Assembly: GCA_963681505.1 (NCBI GenBank)
Contig: OY811976.1
Coordinates: forward strand, 7,772,824 to 7,836,823
Reading direction: 5' to 3'
Source of the DNA: Eunapius fragilis
Taxonomy: Eukaryota > Porifera > Demospongiae > Spongillida > Spongillidae
DNA: 64,000 nt
Shown: in pieces, positions 12,601 to 24,000 of the stretch
How the letters are laid out: each line of letters opens with the position of its first letter
Numbering within the stretch: the first letter of the stretch is position 1
The notes under the pieces: model-generated
Told to the model about the DNA's origin: nothing
Database searches by the model: none
What the model saw: only the letters and a program-made list of their open reading frames with translations
Position numbers and translations under genes: made by a program

Positions 12601-15600
12601 GACATCCTCATTGCTGGCTGGGACAGAGGCAAACCTGCGGCACTAGACCTGACCATTACCTCACCACTCTGCTCTGTCATCTTGGGTGAATCATGTCACC
12701 AGGCTGGTGCGGCAGCCCTGGCAGCAGAGACCCGCAAGCTCCACTCCAATGGACCCAAGTGCCAAGAGTTGGGCTGGTCCTGCATCCCATTGGCAGTGGA
12801 GACTTATGGCAATTGGGGCAAGCAGGCTCATGATACCTTCTCCAGGCTGGCATCCTTCCTAGCCATTCACCAGTCTTCCCCCAAGGCAGTAGTTGTGGCT
12901 GAAATTTATGGCCGGTTGAATGTGGTCCTGGTTCGGTCCATTGCTAGAGCCATCCTGGCCAGGGAGCTTCCACCCTCCTAACTTGCTATTAGTAGTTTAG
13001 TTGTGTATGCATTTAAATAAGGTGTTTTTTGTGAATTAAATGTGCATTTATTACTGTTTAAATATAGCTATAAAAATAAACATATAACATAAACACACAC
13101 AACAAAGTTAAACACAAACTCTAGATAGAATGGCCCTAGAGTTTGCTCTGATCAGGGTCAAGCTCAGACTACCATTTATCTGGTTTGTTGTGATAGACTT
13201 AGGCTGCCCCAGTCTAGTGGCCAGTCTTCCTGCAAGTCTAGAGAGACTATGCTGAGCTTCTGGTCCCCATCATCCAAAAGACTCTACCACCAGAGGGATG
13301 CAACCCCAACCTAACTCTCCACATTTTGCATCATTTGCTTCCCTGATCCTGGCATCACACACGCTACTTGAAGGGTTTCAGAATTAAGCGGGGATGTGAC
13401 ACAAAGATCAATATCTGCAGACTTGCCCAACTCCAAGTTAGGGATGAGGATACATTTTTACATTATTGTTATTTTAATAATCATTAGAGAATAATCGAAC
13501 ACATCATACTACCAACCTATACCTAGACACAAAATGCCATTATTAAAATGAAGACGACCTTTTAACTAGCCAATAAAGCCCTAGCATTGGCTATGACCAG
13601 GGCAATGCTTAATCTTCCATATAGTCCTGACACTGCAATCTTGTACTTGCAAATGTTTATTTCCATTTGTATATATATATAGTATGTACCAGGCTATGCT
13701 CCATTTGCCAATACAAGTTAATACTATGCAGAATTATGTACCTTGAACTTACAATTTCAATGTCGACTTTAGCATTTTCATATGTAAAACTTTGTATTTG
13801 CAATTTTTTACTAGGAAATGCTCGACATATTTAAGGGGACTGAGTTAGAACTTGCATTGATATTTCTTGTAGTGTATGCTTATCAATATTACATACTAAT
13901 TCATGGAACTGAATGTAAAAAGGAGGGATTCTAAATGAAAAAAAAGTGGGGGGGGGGGGGTGTGCGGAGGAGGGGATTCTAAGTGCCAGAAGATGGTCTC
14001 AGTGCTCTAAGTGCTCAAATAATCCCCCCATCTGGCACTTAAAATCCCTATTGGCACTTCTATTGTGTTTAGATACCTGGAACAAACCAATCATATTACA
14101 TTAGCTATTGTCTAAGGCAAGCTGAAAATAAATAGTAAGCATGTAATAAATCCCTTTGAATGTCTTTGCAACCAGTCCTCAGCAATGGGGGTTGAGCTAT
14201 ACACCTATGGATGAGGCTCAAAATAGCACATGATCCTCACAACCTCATGCAACTGTTATTAAGTCAAAACAAATCCTTCTCAATGTAACATGTTTGAAAG
14301 AATTTCTAAGTTGATACCTTTCATTTTAACTTTGTTTTATTGTTGTGAGAGAGATGTGTATTGGTTTTTCTGCGATGCCTCTAGATAAGGTTTGATTGAA
14401 AACAAAGATGGTGATGATGATGATGCTTATAATGAGGCCATACTGTAACAGGATATATGACCGGATGGATGTTGACACAATTATTGCTGAGTAAATGAGT
14501 GTGGTTGCAATGGTGGTAACAATGATGGCAGTGTTACAGTTACTTATTAATTACAAATTTTGACTGATTTGGATTTTAATTTATCACTTATAATATCATT
14601 TACAGTTCCATCATCACCGTTGCAATTTTCTGTGTTAACTGTTGCTACTGGCTCGCCCTACGAACTGTCTGCTCAGTGGAAACTACCCATAACAAAAAAT
14701 GGCATCATCACTGCATACACTGTGTACTGTAAGACCTCTGCCAGTCAGACATATCCTGAACAGATGATTGGCCCAAATGTGACCATTGTCAGCTCTGCGG
14801 TGAGTGGGGCAATACTGACTGCTACAATCACTGGACTCAACCCATACACCAACTATGACTGCTATGTGACAGCTAGCACATCAGTTGGTGAAGGGAACTA
14901 CTCAAATATAGCTACAGCAAGGACTGCTGAATCAGGTGAGCAATAATGAATTCCCACCGAAAACTACCTGCATGGAAATTACAAGTACCGTAAAGTATCG
15001 TATTTAGGCTTCCTTCCACTCAAGTGAGCCAAAATTTATAGTCTCTGTCTTCCATTTTCTGCATGCCTAAACTATTTACATCAATCATTGGCAAAGAGAT
15101 TTATTGCCACGGAGAAATGAGTACAGGGGCGGCTCGGAACAGTGGACTTTCACACCTCGGGAACAGTGGACTTTTGGCACCATTGTTATTTTAGGAATCG
15201 CTAACGTAAACATGGTTTAGGCGTTGCGGGATGGGAAAGATTACGATAGCGTCAGCATTGCGTAACATTGTGCAATTTGTCACATGCTATTGACGTTCTT
15301 TAATCATGACGCTCTTAAAATCTACAAGCTTCATATCTACAAGCTGAACGCACATGTTCCTTCATTGCATGCATATCACGCGCCTACATCGATCAACATG
15401 CGCCGGTTGATCTTACCTATGACGGTGTGCGCGGCAAAACAATCACGCGAGGCATGTTTAGTTAAGGCCCATTTTGTGTATAGCCTACACTGCATTCCGG
15501 GCAGCCTGGTTTTATGGTCCTAATAAAACTTTGAAGTTTTATTTGTTTAGTATTTGGAGCAAATGGCTTGTGACATTGTGCAATGTAGGCGCTATATTAA

Positions 15601-17974
15601 TCTTTTCCCATCCCGCAATCCCCAATCATGCACGATTACTTTTGCAATCATATCTGGGAACCTAAAACAACAATGAATGATGTCAAAAATCCACTGTTCC
15701 GAGGTGTGAAAGTCCACTGTTCCGAGCCGCCCCTGGGCAGTGTCAGAGGGAGGTTTGTATAAAGCTAGGACAGCCATTCCCATCCTATATGCAAGGTTAT
15801 TATAACTCATATTGTTAACAGAATAAGAGGGAGAACGTATGCATACATCCTACAATTAGGGGATTTTGTTGTTCAAATCCCCCCCCCCCCCCCCCCCCCC
15901 CCCCTTGCACAATGTAATTTTGAAATTGAAATTGTTTTTCTTTTTGGCTGCAGGATCTGCATGTAAATTTTGTGTGGGTTGGTTGCAATATGCATGCTGA
16001 AAACTTGAAGTTGGCAATGCTTACAGCTAACCTGCATGTGCTAATGTTTTCATCCTTTTGCCCCATTGAGAATACAATAAAAATCTAGATCGAGGCAGCG
16101 AAAAAGGACCTAGCGCATATTATAAAAATTTCAAGGAAGGAGCATCAAAGTCCACGCGTGCAATAAAAATGTACGCGTGTTTAAAAAATTCGGACCCTGT
16201 AACTCTATGGTGGACAGGCTAATTTCCAGTGCGTAAGAAAGAAGTTGTAGAGGACATAGGTGTCTCTTTGAATACGAAATAAGACAAAATATGCGCTAGG
16301 TCCCTTTTCGCTGCCTCGACCCCATATTTATATACCAGTAAATATAAACATTCTCTCTGAGAAAGTTGGTGGGATATAGGTTTTGCAGGCAAAGAGTATA
16401 CTGGTGTAAAAAGCAAGGAAACAAGTTTTATCAGAAGGGAAAATGTAATAGTCCTATATTTAGCACACTTCGACTAAGGCATATGCTGTTTCTGTGCTAA
16501 CTATAGGACAATTACGTTTTCCCTTCTGATAAACTTGTTTCCTTGCTTTTTACACCAGTATACTATTTGCCTGCAAAACCTATATCCCACCAACTTTCTC
16601 AGAGAGAATGTTTTTATTTACTTGTTTCCTTAATTTTTTTAACACCCAAATCACTGTTGCATCGCAGGTTTCCCCACTTTCATTTAACCGATTAAAATCA
16701 ATCCAGACGTATTGTGAAAATTTTCTAGGTACTTTTGCTTAATTAGACTTGATAAGACCGTATAGGCTTTTAGGCTTTTGTGTATCAAAGCTAACATCGA
16801 CTATGGCGAGTCCTCTAGCAAATTCTAAAGCTATTGGTGCAATTTTCATTGCTTAAAAGTGTTCCTGTCCCGAGTTATGAGTTCCCAAGACGAAGCAGAA
16901 GCAGGAGACGACCCGCCCATTATTTATTTTTTGAAGGGGAACGAGGACAGCAGTATTTTTCGTTCTCGACAACCACGCGGTTCTGCGACGTGAAACAAAC
17001 ACGAAACTTCTCAGTTTTGACTTCTAGATCGATTGCCGCAACAAGTTAGACGATCCGATCGTCGGGAGCGAAGCTACGGTAGGGTCGCGGGATTTTAATT
17101 AAATTCATAGTCGGGGTCAAAACCTATATGGAAGTCTCTAGCGAGACTTCCGATATATATATGGGAAAGTTTCCGAGAAAAGGGACCTAGCGTATATTAT
17201 AATAAAGCATAATAAAAATGCATTACGTTTGAAATGCTATAACTTCCGAACAGTTAACGCTATCGTCTTCCTATTTTCAGCACTTCATACTACACCATTT
17301 CTCTATGGCAAAATACATTTTGGGATCTTGAACATGCTCCATGCCAGTGTCGCGATATTCGGTACCCCTTGGGGTTCAAACTCCCCATATATTTCGGCAG
17401 GAAATCTCAATTCATTTCAAAATTGGTTTATACGTAGAGGGATCCTGTGCCTATCGATTTGTCCTGTTCGTTAATTTTTACTTTACCCGTTACAAAGATA
17501 TTGCTTTGCAAAGTAGGTACATATTTCCCGCTCGATTCGCGCCATTCTATGGCCAGAGACAGCATGAATATTCAACTCTTCCTGTTGATAACCTATTACC
17601 ACGCCTACAAGACCCTATTGCGTGATGGCGTTGCACATCGATCGTTGATTTGCTGTACAGCATACGGTAAGATTGTCAACGTTCTTCGATGTAGGCACAC
17701 ATCCAGATAAGGCAGCATGGCGCCGTATAACACGAGTGGAGACGAGCCGACTCGTTAATTTGGTTGCAACGGTTAGGCCGGTACGATAACCACGATATTC
17801 AGGTCGAGGACGAGGACAGCGTGCATGGTTGAGAGCGGTGATGCTGATGACGATGGTAATTTGGCAATTTGGATGGTTATGATTGACGACAACGATGTTG
17901 ACAATAAATTTGATGACGGCGAGTCCAAGGTGAAAGTGATGGTGGTGATGAAGGTGTTAATTGCAATGGAAGTA

Positions 17975-18034
<60 letters not shown>

Positions 18035-21000
18035 GTAGTGGTGGTGGTGGCTCAGGTGTGCGTTAAAAACCCGTCCAGCTGAATGTCTACCTCACTAGAG
18101 AAGGTTACTGCAAAACAGCTGCTCAATGAAGTACGGTGATATGCTCACATTATAGAGATTGGCCAAGAAAACCAGAATGGTGCTGAGACAAGGGCAATCA
18201 GATGGCACCATCAAGGTTTGTGTGTGTATGGCGCATCACCCTTCTGTAGTCAGGGGAAAAAGGTAGTGTATTATACGCTTTACTATTTGCCTTTCATGTA
18301 GTTTTAACTCACACATAGGTCCTCATCTTGGTTTACACGTCCTTGTGAACTTTTGCACACACTTGCATTGTTACTAGTACACCATTGTATGGCGTATTCT
18401 TGTACAAACACACACATACATGCACATACATATCTTCACCCATATACACAACCATTTTGTTCGATTTAACTGCTTGTATGTGATCTGTACCCCACTACTC
18501 TAGACAGCCATGCAGTGGACACTACTATAAGACAGCTGTGGAGTGGACACTACTGTAGATAGCTGTGGAGTGGACACTACTGTTGACAGCTGTGGAGTGA
18601 ACACTACTGTAGACAGCTGTGGAGTGGACACTACTATATAGACAGCTGTGGAGTGGACACTGCTGTAGACAGCTGTGGAGTGGACACTACTGTAGACAGC
18701 TGTGGAGTGGACACTACTGTTGACAGCTGTGGAGTGGACACTACTGTTCACAGCTGTAGAGTGGACACTACTGCTGTAGAGTGGACACTACTATATAGAC
18801 AGCTGTAGAGTGGACACTACTGTAGACAGCTGTGGAGTGGACACTACTGTAGACAGCTGAGGAGTGGACACTACTGTAGACAGCTGTGAAGTGGACACTA
18901 CTGTAGACAGCTGTGGAGTGGACACTACTGTAGACAGCTGTGGAGTGGACACTACTGTAGACAGCTGTGACGTGGACACTACTGTAGACAGCTGTGGAGT
19001 GGACGCTACTGTAGACAGCTGTGGAGTGGACACTATTATTCCTGCTGTACATGCTTGTTCTATTACATTTTTAAATACATACCTCTGGAGGTTTATTAAC
19101 GTGCCTGGGCCTTGCATCCTGAAAACATTTCCTACGTATGTAAACTTTACCACGGGCCCTGACCAACCCAAATCAGTCAGAGATAGGGCTAGTAATGATA
19201 TTTACAACTCAAACTGGTGCGTTTTAAGCAATGAATATCATTACTAGCTCTCTATACTGATTGGTAAGGTCGAAGGCTGACCAGATAAAATTGGATTGCT
19301 GTACATACTTGTACAGGTACAGGAACTGCAGTTGTATACTTCGCACAACAATCTTAGGAAGGTGGTACGGTGGTAAGGGTTTTCCAATGGTTTTGAGGTG
19401 ATCTTGAGGAATGGGTTCAAGCAGAGAAATGATCACGAGTAGCTATTTCTTAAAGATCACTTGAACACCTTTGTTTAACCTTACTAGTATCCTATGCCTG
19501 TTGAGTCAAGTCAATGCAACCTGAGCTGTTTCTGACCTTCCTAGTGCCTGACCTTCTAAACCTAATGATAGCCAGTAACAATATTCATTACTTGAAGTAT
19601 AAACGCTTGAATTGTGATTACCATTACTAGCCCTATCTCTTACTGATTTGGGTTGGTCAGGGCCCGTGGTAAGGTTTATATAGGTAGGAAATGTTCTCAG
19701 AATGCAAGGCGCCCAGAAACCTCCAGAGGTATGTACTTTACACATATGATACGAACAAGCATGTACAGCAGGAATTACAGTTGATAACGTTCAAAAAGGT
19801 GTTCAGGTAATCTGCAAGAAATAGCTACTAGCATATATAACACGTTCTGGGTTGGGTCCCTTTCACAACTGTCTGCTGCATTTAGCTCATCTGACATTAG
19901 AGTTGTCTGTTATAGTAAATCACTCCACAGCCTGCAGTAAGGTCTCCTTCGTGGCTGTCTGCTCCACTGACCACTCCACAGTTGTTGACTGTAGTGCATA
20001 CTCCAAAGCTGTCTGCCTGCTCCAGGACAGCTACATGTATCTGCCACAGAGTCTACTCTGCATATGTCTACTGCACGGTACACTTGCCATACTAAAGTGG
20101 ACCCACGCCAAACAGCTGTGGTATTCAGCTGTGGAGTGGATGCTTTTGCAGTCAGCTAAGGAGTAACCACAGACCACTATGATGGCATGGACACAGCATA
20201 GGGTTGACAACGCTACAGGCATGGCGTAGACCTTATAGCCAACAGTCATGGAGTACTCTACAGCTGTCTACTTTTGTATGTGGGGACTCATAGCTTAGAT
20301 GTCTGCAGTAATGTAGTTTGTGTCGACTTCACTGCTGTTTGCTGCAGGTTCTTTTGGCTATGACTCCATAATCTGCCATATGGTATACTCCATAGCACTC
20401 CGTTATGGGGTACCGATAGCTGTCTGCAAGTCAGGGTACACTTAAAAACAGCTGTCGGCAGTAGTTTCCATTCGACAGCTGTCTACGGTAGTGTCCACTC
20501 TACAGCTGTCTACAGACTACAGTAGCGTCCACTTCACAGCTGTCTACAGTAGTGTCTACTCTACAGCTGTCTACAGTAGTGTCCACTTCACAGCTGTCTA
20601 CAGTAGTGTCCACTCCACAGCTGTCTACAGTAGTGTCCACTCCACAGCTGTCTACAGTAGTGTCCACTCCACAGCTGTCTACAGTAGTGTCCACTTCACA
20701 GCTTTCTACACTAGTGTCCACTCCACAGCTGTCTACAGTAGTGTCCACTGCATGGCTGTCTACAGTAGTGTCCACTCCACAGCTGTCGATATAGTAGTGT
20801 TCACTCCACAGCTGTCTACAGTAGTGTCCACTCCACAGCTGTCTATGTAGTAGTGTCCACTCTACAGCTGTCTACAGTAGTGTCCACTCCACAGCTGTCA
20901 ATATAGTAGCGTTCACTCTACAGCTGTCAACAGTAGTGTCCACTCCACAGCTGTCTATGTAGTAGTGTCCACTTTACAGCTGTCTACAGTAGTGTCCACT

Positions 21001-24000
21001 CCACAGCTGTCTACAGTAGTGTCCACTCCACAGCTGTCTACAGTAGTGTCCACTCCACAGCTGTCTACAGTAGTGTCCACTTCACAGCTGTCGACAGTAG
21101 TGTCCACTCTACAGCTGTCTACAGTAGTGTCCACTCCACAGCTGTCAATATAGTAGCGTTCACTCTACAGCTGTCTACAGTAGTGTCCACTCCACAGCTG
21201 TCTATGTAGTAGTGTCCACTTTACAGCTGTCTACAGTAGTGTCCACTCCACAGCTGTCTACAGTAGTGTCCACTCCACAGCTGTCTACAGTAGTGTCCAC
21301 TCCACAGCTGTCTACAGTAGTGTCCACTCCACAGCTGTCGATATAGTAGCGTTCACTCTAAAGCTGTCTACAGTAGTGTCCACTCCACAGCTGTCTATGT
21401 AGTAGTGTCCACTTTACAGCTGTCTACACTAGTGTCCACTCCACAGCTGTCTACAGTAGTGTCCACTCCACAGCTGTCTACAGTAGTGTCCACTCCACAG
21501 CTGTCTACAGTAGTGTCCACTCCACAGCTGTCTACAGTAGTGTCCACTCCACAGCTGTCTACAGTAGTGTCCACTTCACAGCTGTCGACAGTAGTGTCCA
21601 CTCCACAGCTGTCTACAGTAGTGTCCACTCCACAGCTGTCGATATAGTAGCGTTCACTCTACAGCTGTCTATATAGTAGTGTTCACTCTACAGCTGTCTA
21701 TGTAGTAGTGCCCAATCCACAGCTGTCTACAGTAGTGTCCACTCCACAGCTGTCGACATAGTAGCGTTCACTCTACAGCTGTCTATATGTAGTGTTCACT
21801 CTACAGCTGTCTACAGTAGTCTCCACTCCACAGCTGTCTATGTAGTAGTGTCCACTGTACAGCTGTCTACAGTAGTGTCCACTCCACAGCTGTCTACATT
21901 AGTGTCCACTCCACAGCTGTCTACAGTAGTGTCCACTCCACAGCTGTCAATATAGTAGTGCTCACTCTACAGCTGTCTACAGTAGTTTCCACTCCACAGC
22001 TGTCTACATTAGTGTCCACTCCATAGCTGTCTACAGTAGTGTCCACTCCACAGCTGTCAATATAGTAGTGCTCACTCTACAGCTGTCTACAGTAGTGTCT
22101 ACTCCACAGCTGTCTACATTAGTGTCCACTCCATAGCTGTCTATAGAGTAGTGTCCACTCCACAGCTGTCTATATAGTAGTGTCCACTCTACAGCTATCT
22201 ACAGTAGTGTCCACTCCACAGCTGTCTACAATAGTGTCCACTCCACAGCTATCTATAGAGTAGTGTCCACTCCACAGCTGTCTACAGTAGTGTCCACTCC
22301 ACAGCTGTCTATATAGTAGTGTCCACTCTACAGCTATCTACAGTAGTGTCCACTCCACAGCTGTCTACAGTAGTGTCCACTCCACAGCTGTCGATATAGT
22401 AGCGTTCACTCTACAGCTGTCTACAGTAGTGTCCACTCCACAGCTGTCTATGTAGTAGTGTCCACTTTACAGCTGTCTACAGTAGTGTCCACTCCACAGC
22501 TGTCTACAGTAGTGTCCACTCCACAGCTGTCTACAGTAGTGTCCACTCCACAGCTGTCAATATAGTAGTGCTCACTCTACAGCTGTCTACAGTAGTGTCC
22601 ACTCCACAGCTGTCTACATTAGTGTCCAGTCCATAGCTGTCTACAGTATAGTGTCCACTCCACAGCTGTCTATATAGTAGTGTCCACTCTACAGCTGTCT
22701 ACAGTAGTGTCCACTCCACAGCTGTCTATATAGTAGTGTCCACTCTACAGCTATCTACAGTAGTGTCCACTCCACAGCTGTCTACAGTAGTGTCCACTCC
22801 ACAGCTGTCGATAAAGTAGCGTTCACTCTACAGCTGTCTACAGTAGTGTCCACTCCACAGCTGTCTATGTAGTAGTGTCCACTTTACAGCTGTCTACAGT
22901 AGTGTCCACTCCACAGCTGTCTACAGTAGTGTCCACTCCACAGCTGTCTACAGTAGTGTCCACTTCACAGCTGTCTACAGTAGTGTCCACTCCACAGCTG
23001 TCTACAGTAGTGTCCACTCCACAGCTGTCTACAGTAGTGTCCACTTCACAGCTGTCGACAGTAGTGTCCACTCCACAGCTGTCTACAGTAGTGTCCACTC
23101 CACAGCTGTCGATATAGTAGTGTTCACTCCACAGCTGTATACAGTAGTGTCCACTCCACAGCTGTCTATGTAGTAGTGTCCACTCTACAGCTGTCTACAG
23201 TAGTGTCCACTCCACAGCTGTCTACAGTAGTGTCTACTCCACAGCTGTCTACATTAGTGTCCACTCCACAGCTGTCTATAGAGTAGTGTCCACTCCACAG
23301 CTGTCTACAGTAGAGTCCACTCCACAGCTGTCTATATAGTAGTGTCCACTCTACAGCTATCTACAGTAGTGTCCACTCTGCAGCTGTCTACAGTAGTGTC
23401 CACTCCACAGCTGTCTACAGTAGTGTCCACTCTACAGCTGTCTACAGTACTGTCCACTCTGCAGCTGTCTACAGTAGTGTCCACTCCACAGCTGTCTACA
23501 GTAGTGTTCACTCCACAGCTGTCTACAATAGTGTCCACTCTACAGCTGTCTACAGTAGTGTCCACTCCACAGCTGTCTACAGTAGTGTCCACTCCACAGC
23601 TGTCTACAATAGTGTCCACTCTACAGCTGTCTACAGTAGTGTCCACTCCACAGCTGTCTACGGTAGTGTCCACTCCACAGCTGTCTACAGTAATGTCCAC
23701 TCCACAGCTATCTACAGTAGTGTCCACTCCACAGCTGTCTACTGTAGTGTCCACTCCACAGCTATCTACAGTAGTGTCCACTCCACAGCTGTCTTATAGT
23801 AGTGTTCACTGCATGGCTGTCTAGAGTAGTGCATGGGGTACAGATCACATACAAGCAGTTAAATGCTTGTGTATATGGGTGAAGATATGAATATGCATGT
23901 GTGTGTGTGTTTGTACAAGAATACGCCATACATTGGTGTACTAGTAACAATGCAAGTGTGTGCAAAAGTTCACAAGGACGTGTAAACCAAGATGAGGACC

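Larger units (their letters stand above)
9515..13080 (+). mobile_element. LINE with restriction-like endonuclease (R2/HERO-like group)
   Basis: A non-LTR retrotransposon lies in sense orientation in the FN3 gene intron after the exon at 8708. The order is Cys-rich head, C2H2 fingers, reverse transcriptase, CCHC-type knuckle and a C-terminal PD-(D/E)XK-like nuclease region, as in the early-branching LINEs with restriction-like endonucleases. The reading frame changes once, close to 12130-12140, so it is read as two parts. Base composition is more GC-rich than the surrounding introns. No poly(A) tail or target duplication was recognised. Family placement beyond REL-LINE is uncertain. Confidence 0.85.

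Noticed and set aside
18500-23835. Long ORFs encoding VDTTVDSCG or YSSVHSTAV repeats
   Set aside because: They are a by-product of a 27-bp satellite with no stop in several frames on both strands.
20465-23835. CRISPR-like array
   Set aside because: The units are contiguous tandem repeats without unique spacers, and the genome is eukaryotic.
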